NCBI GenBank assembly: GCA_045654645.1
Contig: JAZONR010000060.1
Span: 1 to 64,000, forward strand
Direction: 5' to 3'
Source of the DNA: HGM04593 sp045654645
Lineage (GTDB): Bacteria; Bacteroidota; Bacteroidia; Bacteroidales; Bacteroidaceae
Length of the DNA: 64,000 nucleotides
Positions 50,951 through 58,006 of this stretch are shown piece by piece. Numbering within the stretch: position 1 is the first letter of the stretch; the number at the start of each line of letters is the position of its first letter. The notes beneath the pieces were generated by a model. That model was not told the origin of the DNA, ran no database searches, and saw only the letters and a list, made by a program, of their open reading frames with translations. The position numbers were made by a program, and so were the translations under genes.

Positions 50951-52195
50951 ATGAAAAGACTTTTCGCATACATTCTCACCGCACTCCTAATCTTATCCGC
51001 ACCGGCAACATTGAAAGCACAAGAAAAGAAAGAGAAAAATATTGCCATCTCCACACAAGGATGGTATGGCTTCGATATCGAAAAGAGTCGACCAAACCAA
51101 AAATCATACGGCTATATGACCTACGAAGCAGCTTTGGGAATACAAACCGACCCCTGCAGCAAAAACCCCTATGCAGCAGCCTACGGTTTCCCAATGATAA
51201 ACATCGGATTCTCTGTTGCCCGTGCAGAGCATTTTAAATTCCACGACCAGACAAAGTTTCCCAACCTTTACACTCTATTTGGTTCATTCGAAAGGAGCAT
51301 TTTCCGCAGCAAACATCTGTCGGCCGGTTACCTACTTGATTTTGGTGCAACATACAACCAGGGAGAATATGACCCCACCAACAACCCGGGCAACAACTGG
51401 CTAAGTTCCCCTTTTATGGCCTATTTTGGCGCCGGCATTTTTGGCAAGGTGCACATTGGCAAACGTTGGGAAATAGGTGCAAACTTTATGTTCCGACACT
51501 TCTCTAATGGAAGAACCGGATTACCTAATGAAGCGCTCAACGCAATGGGAGCAGGAGTATTCGCACGCTACAAGCTTCACGACTACAACCACACCAAATA
51601 CACTGCAAAGTACAACTTCAAAAGAGAGTATAAAAGAGGAATGCAGTATATGATTACACTTGGCGGTGGCATACACACCTGTATGGCGGAATGGAATGCT
51701 TATGTGGAGAGCGAGCCCGACCCTGCCAAAAAAGAGGAGATTGCCAAAGGACTGAAGAAACACCCCAAACTATCTCTTAGTTTCGATGCCTTGTATCGCT
51801 ACTCAATGCGTTATGCAACAGGTGTTGGAATAGACTTGTTCTACTCCTCAAATATGAAAGAACTGGAAGCGAGTGATAGAATTTTCTATGGCGATGAAGC
51901 TGTTGATAAAAGCCCCGGATATTCACCACTGTCGATAGGTATCGCCGTTGTGCAGGAGGTATACTGGAACAACTTTGCGGTGCACGTTGCCATTGGAGCA
52001 TACCCCTACCGCCACAAGGGCGTAAACGGAGAGGAGGCAAAAGCCGCCGGCGACCGCGAGCGAGGATGGCACTACGAAAAGGCCGGTTTCCGCTACTATT
52101 TCCCCAAGCTGGGCAACACATTCCTTGGTTTTGCCATCAAATCACACAGTATAAAGGCAGAATACTTGGAATTTTCAATGGGTGTAAGAATTTAA
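50951..52195 (+). CDS. PagL-like acyloxyacyl hydrolase, outer-membrane beta barrel
   Basis: The protein has 414 residues. The signal peptide is MKRLFAYILTALLILSAPAT-LKAQ. The mature part alternates aromatic beta strands and ends with FSMGVRI, as expected of an outer-membrane barrel. The motif FRHFSNGRTGLPN contains H183 and S185, matching the H-x-S catalytic pair of PagL-type lipid A 3-O-deacylases. It is longer than PagL (about 170) through extra strands. If active, it would remove an acyl chain from lipid A. The identification rests on this motif and the fold. Confidence 0.72.
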   Translation: MKRLFAYILTALLILSAPATLKAQEKKEKNIAISTQGWYGFDIEKSRPNQKSYGYMTYEAALGIQTDPCSKNPYAAAYGFPMINIGFSVARAEHFKFHDQTKFPNLYTLFGSFERSIFRSKHLSAGYLLDFGATYNQGEYDPTNNPGNNWLSSPFMAYFGAGIFGKVHIGKRWEIGANFMFRHFSNGRTGLPNEALNAMGAGVFARYKLHDYNHTKYTAKYNFKREYKRGMQYMITLGGGIHTCMAEWNAYVESEPDPAKKEEIAKGLKKHPKLSLSFDALYRYSMRYATGVGIDLFYSSNMKELEASDRIFYGDEAVDKSPGYSPLSIGIAVVQEVYWNNFAVHVAIGAYPYRHKGVNGEEAKAAGDRERGWHYEKAGFRYYFPKLGNTFLGFAIKSHSIKAEYLEFSMGVRI

Positions 52196-52204
52196 GAGTT
52201 CACC

Positions 52205-52252
52205 ATATACAACCGGTATTGGTGGGAGGTGCCCCCCATGCCGGTTGTATAT
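52205..52252 (+). terminator. Long hairpin after the PagL-like gene
   Basis: ATATACAACCGG and CCGGTTGTATAT pair around an inner GGTGGG/CCCCCC stem. It begins ten bases past the stop. The T-run is weak (AAGAGGG follows), so it may be a processing or attenuating hairpin. Confidence 0.6.
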
Positions 52253-52310
52253 AAGAGGGTGATTTCTAAAAAAATCACTATATTTACAGTCCACAACAAA
52301 AAACAGCAAA

Positions 52311-52946
52311 ATGAGCACACTTGAGCGCGCGATAGAGATTGCAACCGAAGCCCACAAAGGGCAATTCGACAAAGCCGGCAACGAATACATCGGACACCCG
52401 CTGCGTGTGATGTCTGCCGGAAGAACGACAGAAGAAAAAATAACAGGAGTACTACACGATGTCATTGAAGACAGCAACCTGACACCCGAAGAGCTCGCCA
52501 CCGAGGGATTCTCCCCAACTATAATAGAGGCTCTGCGCTGCCTCACAAAACTATCACCCAATGAGCCATACGAAAAATACATCGCACGCATAAAGAACAA
52601 CCCGTTGGCTGTAGCCGTGAAGCTGAACGACCTGACAGACAATATGGACATACGCCGCCTACCCTACATCTCGGACAAAGATGTGAAGCGCCTGAAAAAA
52701 TACCTTAAAGCCTACAAACAACTCACCAGCACCCCAACCTACTCTGTATATGCCTGCCGCACGGAGTTCCCAAACGCCTACACACAATGGAACGAGGACG
52801 ATGATTTGGAACTTACAAAGCTGTGGAGTCAAGGATATTCCATCGCCGACCTCTCAACACATTTCCGGCGCAAGCCGGGAGCCATAAAGTCGCGCATCAA
52901 AAAACTAAAACTCGAAGAGAAAACAAACAGCAGCAACCAAGAATAA
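52311..52946 (+). CDS. HD-domain (RelA/SpoT-type) hydrolase with a C-terminal helix-turn-helix
   Basis: The protein has 211 residues. The N-terminal HD domain resembles the hydrolase half of SpoT and the MESH1 family: ATEAHKGQFDKAGNEYIGHP, then VLHDVIEDSNLTPEEL with the HD-ED motif and VKLNDLTDNMDIRR. These keep the metal-binding and pyrophosphate-cleaving residues, so ppGpp hydrolysis is possible. A second part (about 160-205) is a winged-helix-like unit WNEDDDLELTKLWSQGYS..HFRRKPGAIKSRIKKL. No synthetase domain is present. A TATATTTA box at 52279 may be its promoter. Confidence 0.85.
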   Translation: MSTLERAIEIATEAHKGQFDKAGNEYIGHPLRVMSAGRTTEEKITGVLHDVIEDSNLTPEELATEGFSPTIIEALRCLTKLSPNEPYEKYIARIKNNPLAVAVKLNDLTDNMDIRRLPYISDKDVKRLKKYLKAYKQLTSTPTYSVYACRTEFPNAYTQWNEDDDLELTKLWSQGYSIADLSTHFRRKPGAIKSRIKKLKLEEKTNSSNQE

Positions 52947-52961
52947 AAAAAAACACCCGAT

Positions 52962-53309
52962 ATGCACAAGAACGAGAAATGCCTGGCCTGCACAGACAGC
53001 GACCTCCCCTTTGAAGCAGCCGTATATGCAACAATCAACTATTTCAACGAACTTGAGATTGAATACTGTTTCACCGATGACAGGCACCACGAAAAAAATT
53101 TTATCCGAAAAGCCACTGTGTGCAAGGAGGATACAATAACGATGGCAAGATACCTGCACACAACAGTTGAAGAGCTGCCGAAAACCTTATTTGAGAGTTG
53201 TGGCTCAGCATACTGCAGCAGCACATCAAATGCCGAGCTTATTTTTCAAGAGACACTGAACACAATCATTGACACCGGTGTTACATATAACCTACACGAT
53301 GTAAAATAG
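52962..53309 (+). CDS. Hypothetical protein
   Basis: The protein has 115 residues and starts 15 bases after the HD gene, likely in the same message. It has six cysteines, including CLAC near the start and CFTDDRHH, but no repeated CxxC metal site. I recognise no family. It is predicted soluble. The downstream region to 53390 holds no further gene. Confidence 0.55.
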   Translation: MHKNEKCLACTDSDLPFEAAVYATINYFNELEIEYCFTDDRHHEKNFIRKATVCKEDTITMARYLHTTVEELPKTLFESCGSAYCSSTSNAELIFQETLNTIIDTGVTYNLHDVK

Positions 53310-53390
53310 TTGTTTTAACCACTGTCCATATTTTTCCACAGATTAACTTAACTTTTCACCCGGGAATTCCAAGTTTAAAGAACAAAAAAA

Positions 53391-53413
53391 AGCGAGAAAC
53401 TAAGTTTCTCGCT
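53391..53413 (-). terminator. Terminator of the tRNA-Asn pair
   Basis: AGCGAGAAAC and GTTTCTCGCT pair perfectly over 10 bp with a three-base loop. On the minus strand seven T follow. It lies just past the second tRNA-Asn. Confidence 0.85.
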
Positions 53414-53416
53414 TTG

Positions 53417-53490
53417 CTCTTCAGGTAGGACTTGAACCTACGACCCCCTGATTAACAGTCAGGTGCTCTAACCGACTGAGCTACTGAAGA
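53417..53490 (-). tRNA. tRNA-Asn (GTT)
   Basis: 74 nt. Acceptor TCTTCAG/CTGAAGA, anticodon arm CCTGA-CTGTTAA-TCAGG with GTT anticodon, normal T-loop. Distal copy, 42 bases after the first. Confidence 0.97.
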
Positions 53491-53532
53491 ATATTTTGGA
53501 GTTCTTTTTTAGGCAAACCACCGTTTGCTTTG

Positions 53533-53606
53533 CTCTTCAGGTAGGACTTGAACCTACGACCCCCTGATTAACAGTCAGGTGCTCTAACCGACTGAGCTAC
53601 TGAAGA
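53533..53606 (-). tRNA. tRNA-Asn (GTT)
   Basis: Identical to the copy at 53417. This is the promoter-proximal copy. Confidence 0.97.
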
Positions 53607-53634
53607 ATTTTAACTCCTTTGTCGTTTGACGGTG

Positions 53635-53666
53635 CAAAAGTAGTACTTCTTTTTTTACGGTGCAAA
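53635..53666 (-). promoter_or_regulatory. Promoter of the tRNA-Asn pair
   Basis: On the minus strand TTTG, 20 bases, then TACTTTTG, 28 bases before the first tRNA-Asn. A full consensus. Confidence 0.78.
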
Positions 53667-53809
53667 TTTTTAAAGCATTTTTTCTTGAACAAAATAAAAA
53701 TATTCTCCAAAAGTGCCATTTTTAATAAAAAAAGCTAAAAACAATGGGCAAAAGAGCTCATTAAAGAAGCAAAAGTGTATATTCGCGGTTACATTCTAAA
53801 AAACTCACA

Positions 53810-55468
53810 ATGAAAAGAAAGATAACCATCCTTATGTTGCTGTTGGCAACACTCCCCTTAACACTCATCAAGGCCGACGACAAACACCGTCTTCAGCTTT
53901 CACGCCAAATATCAATTTTCAACTCCATTGTGCGGGACCTTAATTTGTTCTACGTAGACAGCATTATGCCGGAGATTATGATAAACAAAGGCATTGATGC
54001 TATGCTCAAGAACCTGGACCCCTACACAGAATACTATCCCGCAAGCCGAGCCGATGAATTAAAGATGTTGGCTACAGGGAAATATGCAGGCATTGGTTCC
54101 ATAATACGCTTGCACACCGATGAGAAAACAACTGTCATTGCCGAGCCATACGAAAATATGCCTGCACACAAAGCCGGGCTTATGGCCGGCGACTTGCTAA
54201 TTTCTATCGACGGCAATAATGTAAAAGGGTTGAGCGTTGATAGTGTGAGCGAGATGTTGCGCGGTGAACCGGGCACCACCATCACAATCGAATATTCGCG
54301 CCCGGGCAAAAAAGGCACATCGAAAGTGAAATTTGAACGCGAGAGCATTGCCCTGCCTGCAATCCCCTACTATGGCGTACAGGAGAACGGCATCGGATAC
54401 GTACTATTGAGCACATTCACAGAAGGGTGTGCCAAGAATATGCGCCACGCCATTGTGGAGATGAAGAAACAGGGAGCCGAGTCGTTTATAATAGACCTAC
54501 GCGGCAACGGCGGCGGCCTTCTTTCCGAAGCTGTAGAGATTGTAAACCTGTTTGTTCCACGCGGCAAGGTTATTGTAACCACCAAAGGCAAGACAAAGAG
54601 CGCCAACGAGGTATTCAAGACACAGAGGGAGCCCATTGACACAGAATCGCCCATTGTGGTGCTTGTAAATGGCGAAACAGCATCGGCATCGGAAATTCTT
54701 GCAGGCTCACTGCAGGACCTTGACCGTGCCGTCATCGTGGGCCAGCGCACCTTTGGAAAAGGCCTGGTACAAAACACAAGAGAGGTTTCAGGCGGCGGTT
54801 ATCTGAAGATGACCACAGCTAAATATTACATACCAAGCGGACGCTGCGTGCAAGCCCTCGACTACTCACACGTGATGGATAAAGGGAGGACATCGCGCGT
54901 TCCCGACAGCCTGACAACAGTGTACCACACCCAGGCCGGACGCGAAGTGCGCGACGGCGGCGGCATACGCCCCGATGTGGAGCCAAAATCGGAAGAGCTC
55001 TCTACCCTGCTGTTCTACCTGACACAGGATATGGCAATCTTTGACTTCGCCACCGACTACAGACACAGCCACAGCACAATAGCACCGGCCGAAACATTCG
55101 AAATAAGCGATGCCGACTATGAGAACTTCAAGAAGCTGCTCAAGGAGCGCAATTTCAGCTATGACCAGATGAGTTCAAAGGTGCTCAAGGATTTCAAAGA
55201 GGTGCTTAAATTTGAAGGATTTGCCGACATAGTGAAGGATGACATTGCCTCGATTGAGAAGAAACTGCAGTCATCGCACCTCGACCACTCGCTCACATTC
55301 TTTGCCAACGACATAAAGTCGCTCATTGCCGATGAGATTGTTACACGCTACTATGGACAACGTGGAAACATCATCTACAACCTGCGCAAGGACAAGGATA
55401 TGAAAGAGGGATACGATATCCTCAAGAACACCAAACGCTACCGCGAGCTGCTTACCCCGCGTAAGTAA
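53810..55468 (+). CDS. S41-family C-terminal processing peptidase (CtpA-like)
   Basis: The protein has 552 residues. The signal peptide is MKRKITILMLLLATLPLTLIKA-DD, so it acts in the periplasm. A PDZ domain lies at about 90-170 (YAGIGSIIRLHTDEKTTVIA, HKAGLMAGDLLISIDG). The S41 core has IIDLRGNGGG, the catalytic serine S292 in GETASASEI and the lysine K317 in RTFGKGLVQ, 25 residues on. A helical C-terminal part of about 130 residues follows. Ctp proteases trim or degrade envelope proteins. A TATATTCG -7-like box is at 53778-53785. Confidence 0.94.
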   Translation: MKRKITILMLLLATLPLTLIKADDKHRLQLSRQISIFNSIVRDLNLFYVDSIMPEIMINKGIDAMLKNLDPYTEYYPASRADELKMLATGKYAGIGSIIRLHTDEKTTVIAEPYENMPAHKAGLMAGDLLISIDGNNVKGLSVDSVSEMLRGEPGTTITIEYSRPGKKGTSKVKFERESIALPAIPYYGVQENGIGYVLLSTFTEGCAKNMRHAIVEMKKQGAESFIIDLRGNGGGLLSEAVEIVNLFVPRGKVIVTTKGKTKSANEVFKTQREPIDTESPIVVLVNGETASASEILAGSLQDLDRAVIVGQRTFGKGLVQNTREVSGGGYLKMTTAKYYIPSGRCVQALDYSHVMDKGRTSRVPDSLTTVYHTQAGREVRDGGGIRPDVEPKSEELSTLLFYLTQDMAIFDFATDYRHSHSTIAPAETFEISDADYENFKKLLKERNFSYDQMSSKVLKDFKEVLKFEGFADIVKDDIASIEKKLQSSHLDHSLTFFANDIKSLIADEIVTRYYGQRGNIIYNLRKDKDMKEGYDILKNTKRYRELLTPRK

Positions 55469-55480
55469 TGCCAATACACC

Positions 55481-55527
55481 CATAAGACAAACAGAGAGCA
55501 GCCGCGCTGCTCTCTGTTTGTCTTATG
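55481..55527. terminator. Bidirectional terminator after the S41 gene
   Basis: A 47-base perfect inverted repeat (CATAAGACAAACAGAGAGCAGC and complement around CGC) between convergent genes. Confidence 0.8.
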
Positions 55528-55539
55528 TATCTCCAATAT

Positions 55540-55956
55540 CTATTCCTGAATTGCCACTATTGAGAGGCCGGCCTCGCCAATCCCCACCTTGAAAAACCTA
55601 TCACCCTGCAAAAGCGCAGCAACGGTATCGCCACCGCACACCACCCTTAACACCGACTGCGAGGTATAGTAGGATTTTGCCTTGTCCACAGCATCATAGC
55701 GCGCCATAACAAGTGTGTCGACGCACTGTGGCACGCCGGCAAACAACACACTGTCGCCAATGGAGACAACCATTCCGTTGCCGCCACAACTCTCATCGAG
55801 CACCACACGACAAGCAGCCTCTTCTGCCGCCGCGGGGTTTACATTCTGCAGCGTATAGTGCATAAAAAGCACCATCACCAACAATATCAACGCAAAAAAA
55901 AGAACATTTCCTTTGAGGAAACGCATATTAGACCTACTGCTTGCCTTTGTACGCAT
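55540..55956 (-). CDS. Hypothetical single-pass membrane protein
   Basis: The protein has 138 residues. One hydrophobic segment, about 17-35 (LKGNVLFFALILLVMVLFMH), follows a short basic N-terminus with a possible second start at M11. The outside part (about 100 residues) holds four cysteines and short beta-like stretches such as VVSIGDSVLFAG. I recognise no family. It is probably anchored in the inner membrane with the C-terminal part in the periplasm. Confidence 0.6.
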   Translation of the reverse strand: MRTKASSRSNMRFLKGNVLFFALILLVMVLFMHYTLQNVNPAAAEEAACRVVLDESCGGNGMVVSIGDSVLFAGVPQCVDTLVMARYDAVDKAKSYYTSQSVLRVVCGGDTVAALLQGDRFFKVGIGEAGLSIVAIQE

Positions 55957-56112
55957 AATTCAATTAATTTCAAGATTGCACGCGAAGGTAACACTTTACA
56001 CCCACACCACAAAATTTAAAGAACTTTTGAAAAGATTGTGGAAGAGTTGGAATTAGCAAAAAAACAAGGCCGTATGTTATTATACATCTATTAAAAAAAC
56101 TTTTAAAAACAC

Positions 56113-56143
56113 TTGCACACGACATCATTTATTCGTACATTTG
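56113..56143 (+). promoter_or_regulatory. Promoter of rimP-nusA-infB-cvpA-suf
   Basis: TTG, 20 bases, then TACATTTG. It leaves a leader of about 90 bases before rimP that contains a GAGGGGC/GCCCCTC inverted repeat (56161-56181). Confidence 0.7.
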
Positions 56144-56240
56144 CATTGCAAAGATGATTGAGAGGGGCCGACAAGCCCCTCTTTTTCATACAACACACAA
56201 CAGAAACCTTATCATACACCATAAAACACAAGTAATTGAT

Positions 56241-56708
56241 ATGATTGACAGACAGCAAGTAATTGACTTGACAAACGAATGGCTCGCCGACAAGGAGTAT
56301 TTTCTGGTAGATGTCGTAATTAGCAAAGACGACAAAATCACAGTTGAAATTGACCACGCCGAGGGAGTGTGGATTGAAGACTGTGCCGAGCTGAGCCGCC
56401 ACATAGAAAACGGCCTCAACGGCGAAGCCGATGATTACGAGCTCGAGGTTGGCTCGGCCGGCCTTGGACAGCCTTTCAAAGTAATTCAACAATACAAGAA
56501 CCACATAGGGCTTGAGGTTGAGGTGCTCACAAAGGACGGCAAGAAGCTAAAAGGTGTGCTAAAGGATGCAAACGAGGAGTGCTTCACCCTTGCAACATCA
56601 AAGAAAGTGAAGATTGAGGGTGCAAAGCGTCCCCAGGTCGTAGAGGAAGAACAGCAATTCACCTACGACAGCGTAAAATACACGAAATACATAATAAATT
56701 TTAAATAA
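56241..56708 (+). CDS. rimP: Ribosome maturation factor RimP
   Basis: RimP helps assemble the 30S subunit. The protein has 155 residues from ATG 56241; the frame upstream is open but lacks family sequence. The N-domain has EYFLVDVVISKDDKITVEID and GVWIEDCAELSRHIE. The C-domain has YELEVGSAGLGQPF, where other bacteria have the VSSPG-x-x-R/x-L motif, then VLTKDGKKLKGVLKDAN. It is the first gene before nusA, the usual partner, with one base between them. Confidence 0.93.
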   Translation: MIDRQQVIDLTNEWLADKEYFLVDVVISKDDKITVEIDHAEGVWIEDCAELSRHIENGLNGEADDYELEVGSAGLGQPFKVIQQYKNHIGLEVEVLTKDGKKLKGVLKDANEECFTLATSKKVKIEGAKRPQVVEEEQQFTYDSVKYTKYIINFK

Positions 56709-56709
56709 A

Positions 56710-57969
56710 ATGGCAAAGAAAGAAGAAACCATCAGCCTTCTTGATACATTTCAAGAATTCAAGGAGTCGAAGAACATCGACCGTACAACAATGATCAGCG
56801 TGCTCGAGGAGAGCTTCCGCAAAGTAATCGTAAACCTCTTCGGCACCGACGAGAACTACTCGGTTATCGTAAACCCCGACCGTGGCGACTTTGAGATACA
56901 GCGCCGTCGCGTGGTAGTGGCCGACAACGATGTCAAGGACAGCAACTTCGAGATTTCCCTCAGCGAGGCACAGCTCATCGACGAGACCTTTGAGGAGGGC
57001 GAGGAGGTTAGCGAAATTGTAAACTTCGCCGAGTTTGGCCGTCGTGCCATCCTCAATCTGCGTCAGACTCTCGCTTCAAAGATTCTGGAGCTTGAGAAGG
57101 ACAGCCTCTACAACAAATACAGCGAGCGCATTGGCCAGATTGTAACTGCCGAGGTTTACCAGATTTGGAAGAAGGAGCTGCTTCTTGTTGATGACGAGGG
57201 CAACGAGCTTCTCCTCCCCAAGAGCGAGCAGATTCCCAGCGACTTCTACCGCAAGGGCGACCACGTGCGCGCAGTGGTGGCACGTGTAGACAACCAGAAC
57301 AACAACCCCAAGATTATCCTAAGCCGCATATCACCAATGTTCCTGCAGCGTCTTTTTGAGCTCGAAGTACCCGAAATAAACGAGGGCCTCATCACCATCA
57401 GAAAGATTGCACGCATCCCCGGCAAGCGCGCCAAGATTGCAGTTGAGACATACGATGAGCGCATCGACCCCGTTGGTGCCTGCGTTGGCGTAAAGGGTTC
57501 ACGCATCCACGGCATCGTGCGCGAGCTGCGCAACGAGAATATCGATGTTATTCCCTTCACATCAAATGATGAGCTCTTCATCAAGCGCGCCCTCAACCCC
57601 GCCAAGATACAGAATATCACCATTGACGAGGAGAAGCGTGTTGCAGATGTAAACCTCAAGAAAGAGGAGGTTTCACTCGCTATTGGTAAGGACGGTCTCA
57701 ACATCAAGCTTGCAAGTATGATTACCGAGTACACCATCAACGTATATCGCGAAATTGATGCTCAGCAAGAGGATGACATCTATCTCGACGAGTTTGCCGA
57801 TGAGATTGAAGAGTGGGTAATAGAGGCTATCAAGAACATTGGCCTTGATACAGCAAAGGCTGTGCTCAACGCTCCACGCGAGGTTCTCATAGAGAAAGCC
57901 GACCTTGAGGAGGATACTGTAGACCACGTAATCGAAGTGCTCAAAGCCGAATTCGAAGACGAGGAATAA
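56710..57969 (+). CDS. nusA: Transcription termination/antitermination factor NusA
   Basis: NusA binds RNA polymerase and nascent RNA and affects pausing and termination. The protein has 419 residues. Order: N-terminal polymerase-binding domain (about 1-125), S1 domain (about 135-205, GQIVTAEVYQIWKKELLLVD), two KH domains (about 225-345, DPVGACVGVKGSRIHGIV and LAIGKDGLNIKLASM) and a short acidic C-terminal domain. The two extra C-terminal repeats of E. coli are absent, as is usual outside proteobacteria. Confidence 0.96.
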   Translation: MAKKEETISLLDTFQEFKESKNIDRTTMISVLEESFRKVIVNLFGTDENYSVIVNPDRGDFEIQRRRVVVADNDVKDSNFEISLSEAQLIDETFEEGEEVSEIVNFAEFGRRAILNLRQTLASKILELEKDSLYNKYSERIGQIVTAEVYQIWKKELLLVDDEGNELLLPKSEQIPSDFYRKGDHVRAVVARVDNQNNNPKIILSRISPMFLQRLFELEVPEINEGLITIRKIARIPGKRAKIAVETYDERIDPVGACVGVKGSRIHGIVRELRNENIDVIPFTSNDELFIKRALNPAKIQNITIDEEKRVADVNLKKEEVSLAIGKDGLNIKLASMITEYTINVYREIDAQQEDDIYLDEFADEIEEWVIEAIKNIGLDTAKAVLNAPREVLIEKADLEEDTVDHVIEVLKAEFEDEE

Positions 57970-58006
57970 ACAACAGGGGAATTAAAAATTAAAAAGAAGA
58001 GAACGA

